Origin: an uncultured Planctomycetota bacterium
Lineage (GTDB): Bacteria > Planctomycetota > Phycisphaerae > UBA1845 > UTPLA1
NCBI GenBank assembly: GCA_900696465.1
Contig: CAADGE010000033.1
Location: forward strand, 1-64,000
Length of the DNA stretch: 64,000 nt
Reading direction: 5' to 3'
Shown here: positions 26,068-33,261 of the stretch, in pieces
Numbering within the stretch: position 1 is the first letter of the stretch
How the letters are laid out: each line of letters begins with the position of its first letter
Notes under the pieces: generated by a model
The model's input: only the letters and a program-made list of their open reading frames with translations
What the model was told of the DNA's origin: nothing
Database searches by the model: none
Program-made: the position numbers and the translations under genes

Positions 26068-28299
26068 TCAGGCACCGGAAACGACGGGGGCAACGCCGGG
26101 TTTCATATCATCGAGAATCTGCGAACCGTAGAGCGTCTGATAGAGCCGACAGCGTTCGATCAGCTCCTCGTGACGACCGCTGTCGACGATGCGTCCACGG
26201 TCCATGACCACGATTCGATCCGCCTGAAGGATGGTGGAGAAACGGTGGGCGATGATCAGGGCCGTGCGGCCTTCGAGGAACTTCTGCACGGCGTCGTGAA
26301 TCTTCTGTTCGCTTTCGCTGTCGATCTGGCTCGTGGCTTCGTCAAAGATGAAGATCGGAGCATTTCGCAGAATCGCACGGGCGATGGCAATTCGCTGCTT
26401 CTGTCCGCCGGAGAGCTGCGCACCATGTTCGCCGACGTAGGTGTCGTAGCCGTTGGGTTTTTCGCGGATGAACTCATCGGCGAAGGCCGCCTTCGCGGCG
26501 CCGACGATGCGGTCGAAATCAGGGTCGGGCCCGTCGGGGAAACGCTCCGGGTGCCGCCGCTTCAGCACGAGACGGCGAAGGAGCTTCTCATCGCCATAGG
26601 CGATGTTATTGGCCAGCGTGTCAGCAAACACGACCGTGTCCTGCGTGATCAGACTGATTTGACGGCGCAGAGAGTGAATGGAGCATTCGCGAACGTCGCG
26701 TCCGTCGAAGCAGATGCGGCCCTCGTCGGGTTCAAAGAATCGCATGAGCATGGCGAGCAGCGTCGTCTTGCCAGAACCGTTGGGCCCGACAAATGCGATT
26801 CGCTCGCCTCGGCGGACAATCAGGTCAATGCCGTCTAGTGCCGGTCGTTCACTGCCGGGGTAGCTGTATCGTACGCCTTGAAACTCAATCGCCTGGGCAA
26901 GCGGCGCCAAGGCAGCGCCGCGGCGCAGTCCTGCTTCTTCCACCGGGGCCTCAAGAACTTCAAAGACGCGATCCACTGCCGCATTGGCCTGCTGCACGCG
27001 ATTGTAGAACGAGGACATTTTTCGCACGGGATCGAACATGCCCGCCATGCAGGCCGCGAGCGTGGCGAAACGGGCGAAGTCCATTCGGTTGTCGAACATG
27101 AGACCGGCGAAGTAGATGATGCCCAGCGTGGCGACGGCAACACCCATGAGCTCAAAGGCGGGACCGGACAAGGCGTCGATCCGCTCGATTTTCATCTGCT
27201 GCTTGAGCATCTGGTTGTCGACGGCGTGCAGGTGGCGGCGCTCATAGCGCTCCATGGTGTAGCCCTTGACCACCCGGATGCCGATCAGCGCGCTTTCGAG
27301 GGCACTGAGCATGCGGCCGTAGCCCTCCAGCAGCCGCTTCTGGGCCTTGCGAATGAGTTTGCCGAAGCGACGGATAACCAGGCCGGCAACCGGGGCCACG
27401 ACCACAGTTACCAGTGTGATGCGCCAGTCGAGGAAGAGCGCCACGGCAAAGGCAAACATGGCCTTGAGCGGTTCGCGAAGACTCTTTGCAAAGACGAAGT
27501 TCAGACCGCGGAAGATGTCCTGGCTGTCCTGCACGAAACGGCTGACCGTATCGCTGATGCTGCCGGATGCGAAATAGGAAACAGGAAACCGGAGCACACG
27601 ATCGTACATCTTTCGTCGGATGGCGACGATCGTTCGGCCCGCGACCAGCGCGATCAGGTATTCACCAAAGAACCGACAGACGCCTCCGACGAGGGTGATC
27701 ACAAGCACGGCGGCCAGAAGAACGTACAGAGTTTTCATTCGGTCGTCGCGCGTGGTGCCCTGCGGCAGCTTCTCGGCGATACGACTCAGCCAGTACTCCG
27801 TGAAGGAGACCTCAGACGCTTCCACTGTTGCTGTGTAGCTGCGCCCCGTCGGAGGATGGAACAACTCAAGTCGGACGGAAGCGCTGTCCGGCAGCTGGGC
27901 GATCTCCCGCCAGGCATCCCTCGCGGAGAGGGTCCGCCCGTTGATGCTGCGGACGATGTCCTGTGCCGCGACGCCCTCGGGCAGCTTTTTCTTTCCGGTG
28001 GTGGCATAGACGCGCACGGCCCCATCACCCGGCGCGAGCAGAAAGCCCAGCCGCCGCTCGGCGACGTACTGATTGACCCACGCAGGCAGGCCTTGGTCGT
28101 CGGCAATAAGCTTGACTGTCGGGAGCATGGCAGCGATGTTCAGCGAGTAAGTCATCGCGAAGATGACGATGCAGATGAGGCCGGGGATCAGGTAGCGGTA
28201 GTACGCGCGGGCATACTTCATCACTCGAAGCAAATGGAGCGGAGAGCCGCCCTTGCGAGTAGTGATGACCATGTTGGCTTTCGGACCGAGATTCGCCAT
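26068..28299 (-). CDS. ABC exporter (fused permease-ATPase) with a periplasmic PDZ-like insert
   Basis: 743 residues from the ATG at 28299 with GAGG 6 nt upstream. TM1 (residues 38-58) is followed by an insert (about 70-165) that reads as a PDZ-like domain: LPEGVAAQDIVRSINGRTLS, then SVRLELFHPP. TM2 to TM6 follow. The nucleotide-binding domain has Walker A GPNGSGKT (505-512), signature LSGGQ (629-633) and Walker B IFIFDE (649-654). Overall it is MsbA/type IV exporter-like and should form a homodimer in the inner membrane, exporting a lipid or peptide. MsbA proteins lack this insert. It converges with the FHA/PP2C-like gene, 8 bp away. Confidence 0.85.
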   Translation of the reverse strand: MANLGPKANMVITTRKGGSPLHLLRVMKYARAYYRYLIPGLICIVIFAMTYSLNIAAMLPTVKLIADDQGLPAWVNQYVAERRLGFLLAPGDGAVRVYATTGKKKLPEGVAAQDIVRSINGRTLSARDAWREIAQLPDSASVRLELFHPPTGRSYTATVEASEVSFTEYWLSRIAEKLPQGTTRDDRMKTLYVLLAAVLVITLVGGVCRFFGEYLIALVAGRTIVAIRRKMYDRVLRFPVSYFASGSISDTVSRFVQDSQDIFRGLNFVFAKSLREPLKAMFAFAVALFLDWRITLVTVVVAPVAGLVIRRFGKLIRKAQKRLLEGYGRMLSALESALIGIRVVKGYTMERYERRHLHAVDNQMLKQQMKIERIDALSGPAFELMGVAVATLGIIYFAGLMFDNRMDFARFATLAACMAGMFDPVRKMSSFYNRVQQANAAVDRVFEVLEAPVEEAGLRRGAALAPLAQAIEFQGVRYSYPGSERPALDGIDLIVRRGERIAFVGPNGSGKTTLLAMLMRFFEPDEGRICFDGRDVRECSIHSLRRQISLITQDTVVFADTLANNIAYGDEKLLRRLVLKRRHPERFPDGPDPDFDRIVGAAKAAFADEFIREKPNGYDTYVGEHGAQLSGGQKQRIAIARAILRNAPIFIFDEATSQIDSESEQKIHDAVQKFLEGRTALIIAHRFSTILQADRIVVMDRGRIVDSGRHEELIERCRLYQTLYGSQILDDMKPGVAPVVSGA

Positions 28300-28432
28300 G
28301 CATGCCTCAGGCGCCGCGGGAACGGCAGGTGCGGCATTCTAGGGGAAAGTGCGGCGACTGGGAATCGTGCTCTCCGGCGGCGAGTGGTTTCGTGGGTGAA
28401 GCGGTTGCAGCGGCGAACCCGTTTCGTGAAGG

Positions 28433-28750
28433 TCAGGGTGTCAGAAACAGACCGGTACGACGTTCGTAGGTGACTTCTTCCGCGTTGAAGCGGGAGGAGC
28501 CCTCGGCACGGAGTCGAGGTGCGTGGTCGCGCAGATATTGCTCGAAGGCCGTGCGTGAGGCGAACTCATATTGCACGAGGTAACGATGGGGCTTGCCGTC
28601 AAGCTGCACCAGCCGGCCGCGAATTGCCCCGGCCTGAACGACGTCAGCAATGTGTTCTTCGCAGATCCATCGGGCCCATGCCGCAGCAGTCGCCTCATCC
28701 GCGATGGTGGCGGTCACTTCGTAGTAAGATGGGTGGGATGGCTGCGACAT
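28433..28750 (-). CDS. DUF4286 family protein
   Basis: 105 residues from the ATG at 28750, which overlaps the upstream stop as TGATG; a GTG at 28753 is the alternative. The core YEVTATIADEATAAAWARWI with YLVQYEFASRTAFEQYLRDH matches DUF4286, a small ferredoxin-like (dimeric alpha-beta barrel) fold family. Function unknown; no catalytic residues are evident. It is translationally coupled to the secreted nuclease-like gene but is itself cytoplasmic. Confidence 0.8.
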   Translation of the reverse strand: MSQPSHPSYYEVTATIADEATAAAWARWICEEHIADVVQAGAIRGRLVQLDGKPHRYLVQYEFASRTAFEQYLRDHAPRLRAEGSSRFNAEEVTYERRTGLFLTP

Positions 28751-30612
28751 CACGGTTGGAGAAAGGCCTGTACAAAAAGCGCGATGTCCTGTCCGTCGGT
28801 CGTGCCGGACTGATCAAAGTCGGCGCGCTCCAGCGGACACTCAGATGTCTCCAGCCCCAGCAGAACTTCAACCAGGGCGATCACGTCATCCAAGTTGATA
28901 AATCCGTCGCAATTCACATCGGCGCTGGCACTCGGTACTACGACCTGAATGGTGAGGAACAGCGTGCTTGAGGTTTCTCCAGGCAGGTCTTCATCGCTCG
29001 TGTGGAGGGTCAGCTCGTGTGTATAGGTACCTGCTTCGAGGCCGGTCGTATCAAAGCTGAAGCTGAGTGTTGCCGGAGTAGCGCCGATCTGATTCGGCAG
29101 TGATCCGGGCAGCGCCAACGGTGCTGCGAGACCATCCACTGTGTCCACATCCAGCAAGGCCTGGTTCTCGTCGAATCCGCGATTGTAGATTTCCACGTCG
29201 ATCGTATGGGCGCCCGTGTTCGCGGACAGTGTCATCGACAGCTGCTTGTTGGTGATGGAGGCATCGGCGTCGAACGTGGGCTGAGAGGTGCGAACAATTC
29301 GGCCTGTGATGTTCATCGTGACCGGCGAGCCCTGCACCGCCTGGCTGCTGCTGGTGACCTGAACGCCAGCAACGGCCGCGCCGACCACCGCGGTATCGAC
29401 GGGGAGCGAAACGAGCGTGGGAGGCGCCAACGAGGGAATGAAGCCGCTGTCAGTCCCTGAGAGGAAGCCGGAGCTGGTCACCTGGTATTGCAACAGGTCT
29501 GCGCCCGCCGATACGACGACGTTCGCAGCGTTTGCAAGGGTCAATTCAACGGCAAATTCAGCACCCTGAATGACGCGTCCGAAATCCTCGGGCAGGTTTG
29601 CTTCAAGAACTGCGGGAATCTGATACTCCGCAACGACAGGAACATGATCCGAGGCCACTTTCAGGTGGTTGGCCAGTGCGTTGGAACGCGGGATATCCGA
29701 CGGGTAGTAGCTGTTGTTGCCTGCGTTGATGTCGGTGTCGTAGTGATTGCCATCGTTGCCGAACGAGCGATACGTGCCCGGCATGATCGACAGGCCGGCG
29801 CCGTCGTGAAACGCGGCGGTGGAGAGCTGAAAGTCGAAGCGGTCGTCCATTCCGCCTGCGACGAGTGTGCAGCCATTTCGGCAGGGGGATTGCGTGTGCT
29901 TGATTGCGTTGGAGGCGCTCGCCCAGGAACCCGTGCCAAGCGGATCGAGCGCCTGTGCGACGCCGGGCATAATGAATCGCTGGTAGGCCGGCTCGTTGTT
30001 GTGGTACACGTTGAAGTCACCGCCGAAAATGATGTGCGAGCCAGGGGGGAGGGCATCGGCGTTGTTGCGTATGGCGATTGCACCCGTCAGGCGGGTCTGC
30101 TCATTGGTCGACCCGGTCGAGGCCTTCAGGTGCGTGCTGTAAATGTAGAACATCGCATCAGGCGCATCATAACCGACCAGCCGCAACTGCCAGCGGTCGC
30201 TGTAGCGACCGGCCTGTGTAAAGATGTCGACGTGTCCGGCAGGATTCTCGACCAGCACATCGGGGCGATAGTACATCGCCTGGGCACCGGCCGTGCCGTT
30301 TTCGTTGAAGTTCGTATAGGTGCCCTGCACGTAGCTGACGCCCGGCGGTGCAGCGGCGTTGAGCATGTTCAGCAGCGGGCCCGTGTTGGTCGTTCGCACT
30401 TCCTGAAAGATGTAGAGATGCGGTGCCATTGCGAAGCCGGGCTTGTCATCGTTGTTCAGCGCGGCGAAGACCGCCTGCATGGAGGTCATGTTTCCGCCGA
30501 GCTGGGCGACGTTGAAATTGACGATTCGAAGCTGACCGGCGGCGGGCGAAGCGGCCGCTGCGAAACAGGTGATAGAAAGCAGGATACGTTGTCGGAGAAG
30601 AAACGGCTTCAT
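28750..30612 (-). CDS. Secreted endonuclease/exonuclease/phosphatase-family protein with C-terminal dockerin-like repeats
   Basis: 620 residues. The signal peptide ends in SPAAGQ. Residues about 27-330 follow the EEP fold: RIVNFNVAQLG at the start, IFQEVRTTN with the metal-binding Glu, YSTHLKAS with the His, IFGGDFNVYHNN with the D-x-N pair, and KVASDHVPVV with the terminal D-H. These are the catalytic residues of Mg-dependent phosphoesterases and nucleases. Two beta-sandwich segments follow, then two dockerin-like repeats (DVNCDGFINLDD and DFDQSGTTDGQD) and the end FVQAFLQP. It is probably an extracellular nuclease or phosphodiesterase. Confidence 0.85.
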   Translation of the reverse strand: MKPFLLRQRILLSITCFAAAASPAAGQLRIVNFNVAQLGGNMTSMQAVFAALNNDDKPGFAMAPHLYIFQEVRTTNTGPLLNMLNAAAPPGVSYVQGTYTNFNENGTAGAQAMYYRPDVLVENPAGHVDIFTQAGRYSDRWQLRLVGYDAPDAMFYIYSTHLKASTGSTNEQTRLTGAIAIRNNADALPPGSHIIFGGDFNVYHNNEPAYQRFIMPGVAQALDPLGTGSWASASNAIKHTQSPCRNGCTLVAGGMDDRFDFQLSTAAFHDGAGLSIMPGTYRSFGNDGNHYDTDINAGNNSYYPSDIPRSNALANHLKVASDHVPVVAEYQIPAVLEANLPEDFGRVIQGAEFAVELTLANAANVVVSAGADLLQYQVTSSGFLSGTDSGFIPSLAPPTLVSLPVDTAVVGAAVAGVQVTSSSQAVQGSPVTMNITGRIVRTSQPTFDADASITNKQLSMTLSANTGAHTIDVEIYNRGFDENQALLDVDTVDGLAAPLALPGSLPNQIGATPATLSFSFDTTGLEAGTYTHELTLHTSDEDLPGETSSTLFLTIQVVVPSASADVNCDGFINLDDVIALVEVLLGLETSECPLERADFDQSGTTDGQDIALFVQAFLQP

Positions 30613-30820
30613 GTGACTTTTTGGAATCCAGTCAGGGCTCGGTAGACGGCGGAATCATTTCGCGCCCTTCGCGACCGCTGGGGTCGAATCGGCAGGGCGG
30701 AGCAGGGGGTCGGATGCTATCTACGAGTATATCGACTCGCGGCCTGTATGGGGCGCAAAAATTGCCCGGCACGATCGGAAAAGTCGCCGCAGTTCAACCG
30801 AAAATTCGGCAATAATTTAT

Positions 30821-30850
30821 TTGACGCTCCGGCTTCCAGATCGGTAGACT
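30821..30850 (+). promoter_or_regulatory. Strong promoter of the orphan RNA
   Basis: TTGACG (30821-30826), 18-bp spacer, TAGACT (30845-30850), preceded by an AT-rich block (AATAATTTAT, 30811-30820) like an UP element. The -10 and spacer length are the same as at the rpsL promoter. Confidence 0.65.
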
Positions 30851-31058
30851 CCGGTAGTGGACCGAAGCCGCCGCTCGGCGAGTTCTCCTGAAATGGGTGG
30901 AGATCGCTGCGGATGGCGACGGTTCATGGCGGGCGGCATCCTTCGGGGTTCGCCCGTACCGGGTCCGCCGACGACGGCCGGCGGACAGGTCCAGGCCCGA
31001 CGTCGCCGAATACCTCGGCGCATGTTCGGGGAGTTGGCCCTGTGAGAGGAGGTGATCC

Positions 31059-31091
31059 GTGGATATAGGTAAACGTAGGAAGCTGCTGTAA
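31059..31091 (+). CDS. Ten-codon mini-ORF inside the orphan RNA
   Basis: GTG start preceded by AGGAGGTGATCC (31047-31058), 12 nt complementary to the conserved 3' end of 16S rRNA. The peptide would read MDIGKRRKLL, then TAA. The stop directly follows the 5' arm of the 31079-31124 hairpin, so a terminating ribosome would block that stem. Whether it is a true peptide gene or only a ribosome-docking site cannot be told. Confidence 0.4.
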   Translation: MDIGKRRKLL

Positions 31092-31135
31092 GGCAGTGAA
31101 CGTGGCTGCCGAGAAAGCAGCTTCAACATGAATGG

Positions 31136-31173
31136 CCCGCCGGTGCATCCTTGTGATCCCGGCGGGTTTTTTT
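31136..31173 (+). terminator. Intrinsic terminator of the orphan RNA
   Basis: CCCGCCGG (31136-31143) pairs with CCGGCGGG (31159-31166) and is followed by seven T residues. This is the clearest rho-independent terminator in the window. Confidence 0.85.
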
Positions 31174-31202
31174 GTGACCCGGCCAGACGGTTGCTCGGGC
31201 GG

Positions 31203-32105
31203 TCACCACGACTGATCCTCGAACTCCATGTCCGGCGTCAGCACGAAATGAAACCGTTTCGGGTCAATCTCCACATTCACTTCGATGTCGCGGATTTCAG
31301 TGACCTGCATCACATTATCGAACCGGTCGAAGTTTACGGTTTTCACCATCACGGGGATGTCCTGCCGGAAGTAGGTATCGGTTTTGATCCGAAGCAGTTC
31401 GTCTTCGCTCTTCTTCACGGCACGCAGCACCCAGACGGCGTTGCCCTGAAACTGATCATCCGGCATGACGATGACTTCATAGTCGCGGTCGAGGAAAAAG
31501 AAGAATTCCTCGCTGGGGACCGATGTCTGTAACTTGTCGATGTTGGCCTTGATCGCCGCTTTTTTGCCGTCAAACTCGCCGATCTGATACATGTACTCCC
31601 CGTCGCACAGCATCACCTGCTTCTCGGTGGTTCTTGTTTCCTCACCGTCGCCGAAGCGGTGGGTGTCGACTGTCATGTCGAAGCGATAAAAGACCTTCTC
31701 TCCTCTGAACACATACTCCACCGTGCCGTGCGTGTGGCTCTTGACCCACGCGCCGGCATACGACGAATCGAAGCGTACGTCGATTTTTCCCCGAAAAGAT
31801 TGGATCGTCCCGCGGAGGGCGAGAATCTTGTCACGCAGAGAATCGAACGTTTCTGTAACAGGCGTAGTCGCCCCGGCTGCGGGCTCTGCCGGTGGTTCAG
31901 ACGGAGGCGCTGGTCGAGGCGATTCGTGCTGAGCGCGATCCGGAACTGCTGCGGCCGGCGATTCATGTACCGGCGAACCGTCCTGTACTGAGGATTCGGT
32001 GGTGACCGCCGGCTGCTTCGGCTCTGCCTCCGGCTTGCAGCCGGTGGACGTGAATACGAGAAGGGCGGGTAACATATTCAGAACAATCCGCTTGGGTACG
32101 TGCAT
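31203..32105 (-). CDS. LolA-like lipoprotein
   Basis: 300 residues from the ATG at 32105 with GGAG 8 nt upstream; a longer frame starting at 32123 lacks an SD. The lipobox is TSTGC, followed by a Pro/Ala/Glu-rich linker of about 65 residues. The rest is a beta-rich domain of the LolA/LppX-type fold: IQSFRGKIDVRF, HGTVEYVFRGEKVFYRFDM, QVMLCDGEYMYQI, WVLRAV. It could carry or sense lipids or lipoproteins in the envelope. The neighbours give no further hint. Confidence 0.6.
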   Translation of the reverse strand: MHVPKRIVLNMLPALLVFTSTGCKPEAEPKQPAVTTESSVQDGSPVHESPAAAVPDRAQHESPRPAPPSEPPAEPAAGATTPVTETFDSLRDKILALRGTIQSFRGKIDVRFDSSYAGAWVKSHTHGTVEYVFRGEKVFYRFDMTVDTHRFGDGEETRTTEKQVMLCDGEYMYQIGEFDGKKAAIKANIDKLQTSVPSEEFFFFLDRDYEVIVMPDDQFQGNAVWVLRAVKKSEDELLRIKTDTYFRQDIPVMVKTVNFDRFDNVMQVTEIRDIEVNVEIDPKRFHFVLTPDMEFEDQSW

Positions 32106-32422
32106 CTCACAATCTCCAGACACGTATCTTCCTGCTCAGGCCTTGGTTGGCAACTGGAGAGTTCGAACTCTGATCGCCATCATAGGCACCAACGGGCTTT
32201 CGTCCATGCGACGGATTGTAATCGATGACGGCGAAACCAGCTGATCGGGCGAGGTTCCGGGCCTTGCGTTTGAGTTATCGGCGCTTGCATTCCTGCCCCT
32301 GCCACATCACGAATCGCTTGGTGCGGCGGCACCTTACGCGGTACAATGAAACGGTACGCTCGAAGTGAGCGGGGGACACGGCGAAGTGGATGACGTAACG
32401 ACGCCATCGCACGGGGGAAGCC
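32106..32422. other. Divergent intergenic region
   Basis: It lies between the LolA-like gene (minus) and the small lipoprotein gene (plus). It holds the plus-strand promoter at 32318-32347 and a 14-bp palindrome AGAGTTCGAACTCT around 32158-32171, which may be an operator. No further gene is seen. Confidence 0.45.
32318..32347 (+). promoter_or_regulatory. Promoter of the small lipoprotein gene
   Basis: TTGGTG (32318-32323), 18-bp spacer, TACAAT (32342-32347). Predicted start near 32354, giving a leader of about 69 nt. Confidence 0.45.
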
Positions 32423-32923
32423 GTGAAACGACATCTTCTGATTCTGGGTTTTCTGTCTGCCTTTTGCGGCTGCGGCGCAGGTGGTGCAGGCGGCGGGATC
32501 GGTGGAGGCGGTGGCATAGTCCCATTGCCGCTTCCGATTCCCATCGTTCTGCCGATTCCGGCGAGCGCGCTCCTGAATAACGAGGAACTTCTGGAAGGAA
32601 ACTGGACCCTGAGTGATTCCGCTGCGGCGCGATCGTGCCTTGTCATCCAGGAACTGCGAGTATCCATCATCGACGTCAGTTGCAGCCCGAACGGATCCGG
32701 GATGTCTTCGCGTATCTTTGACGCCCCCCTCATCACGCGAGCCGGCGACACGATTATCCTACGTGTGACCTACAACCTGCGAGCCAATCCTGAACGCAAA
32801 CTGCGGCTGGTTTTCACCGGAGAATTGCAGGCCGACGGGAGCTTCATCGGTTTTCGTCGGGACGAGGACCTCACAGCCGGCACGGTCATTCCGGAACGTT
32901 TCGCCATCCTGACCCGCTCGTGA
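32423..32923 (+). CDS. Small secreted lipoprotein of unknown function
   Basis: 166 residues from a GTG with GGGGGAAG upstream. The signal ends in an AFCGC-type lipobox (Cys16 or Cys18), followed by a Gly-rich run and a Pro/Ile-rich stretch (VPLPLPIPIVLPIP) that would span the envelope as an extended linker. The rest (about 115 residues) is a beta-rich domain with two Cys (ARSC, DVSC) that could form a disulphide, and a lipocalin-like LRLVFTGELQADGSF strand. No family is recognised. It is monocistronic. Confidence 0.6.
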   Translation: MKRHLLILGFLSAFCGCGAGGAGGGIGGGGGIVPLPLPIPIVLPIPASALLNNEELLEGNWTLSDSAAARSCLVIQELRVSIIDVSCSPNGSGMSSRIFDAPLITRAGDTIILRVTYNLRANPERKLRLVFTGELQADGSFIGFRRDEDLTAGTVIPERFAILTRS

Positions 32924-33261
32924 CTCGTCAACCGTGCGATCGGGGCCTTTCTCGCCACAATTTCGACATCGATTTGACCGAAAATCCACGAGAAGTGACC
33001 CCGCAAGGGGCTTGGACTCGCGAGCTACGTCTGTTATCATGATACTAAGGACAACCTGCGAACGGGTGGCTATTGCCCCCACGGACCGCATTCGCGATGT
33101 CTGTACCCCTCGAACTTGGGGTCGTTCAGAGGCCCGACCGCCTCGCTAGAGCCACGTCCGATTGACACATTCCGTAAGGTGCAGAACGTAGCGGTGTTAC
33201 GTCCGACATGTTTTTCACGGTTGGAAAGCATGTCCGGGCGATCGTTTGTGGGAGTACTAGA
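32924..33261. other. Long leader region of the subtilase gene
   Basis: The promoter at 33012-33040 leaves a leader of about 215 nt before the GTG start. Within it CCCC-N8-GGGG (around 33107-33122) and GACATG/CATGTC (around 33207-33235) can pair, so a regulatory fold is possible. No gene is seen here. Confidence 0.35.
33012..33040 (+). promoter_or_regulatory. Promoter of the subtilase gene
   Basis: TTGGAC (33012-33017), 17-bp spacer, TATCAT (33035-33040). Predicted start near 33047. Confidence 0.5.

Larger units (their letters stand above)
30857..31173 (+). ncRNA. Orphan structured RNA, about 317 nt, unknown class
   Basis: The unit runs from a strong promoter to an intrinsic terminator with no protein gene of ordinary size. 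Stems visible by pairing: 30963-30970 with 30979-30986 (8 bp, GTCCGCCG/CGGCGGAC); 30996-31000 with 31026-31030 enclosing 31004-31009 with 31015-31020; and 31079-31087 with 31116-31124 (9 bp, GAAGCTGCT/AGCAGCTTC) enclosing 31092-31096 with 31106-31110. A mini-ORF with a very strong SD lies at 31059-31091. I do not see the SRP GGAAG loop context, the RNase P conserved blocks or a tmRNA acceptor arm. The next plus-strand gene is 1.25 kb away with its own promoter, so it is probably not a leader. Confidence 0.55.
30613..31202. other. Intergenic region holding the orphan RNA gene
   Basis: It separates the nuclease-like gene and the LolA-like lipoprotein gene, both on the minus strand. Its right half (30821-31173) is the plus-strand RNA unit listed separately. 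In 30613-30820 I see no coding gene; the AT-rich stretch at 30801-30820 probably serves as an UP element for the RNA promoter. Confidence 0.5.

Noticed and set aside
26878-28473. 531-codon plus-strand frame across the ABC exporter
   Set aside because: Antisense shadow of the exporter; the exporter has all ABC motifs.
31041-31060. Possible 16S rRNA 3' end on the minus strand (GGATCACCTCCT)
   Set aside because: No rRNA sequence precedes it; it is better explained as the complement of a strong SD on the plus strand.
30857-31173. SRP RNA, RNase P RNA, tmRNA or 6S RNA
   Set aside because: The conserved GGAAG loop context, the P4 blocks, the tRNA-like ends or a single long bulged stem were not found by eye; a covariance search would be decisive.
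32150-32200. Possible tRNA T-arm around GAGAGTTCGAACTCTG
   Set aside because: The T-stem does not pair at the needed positions and no acceptor stem fits; it is a simple palindrome.
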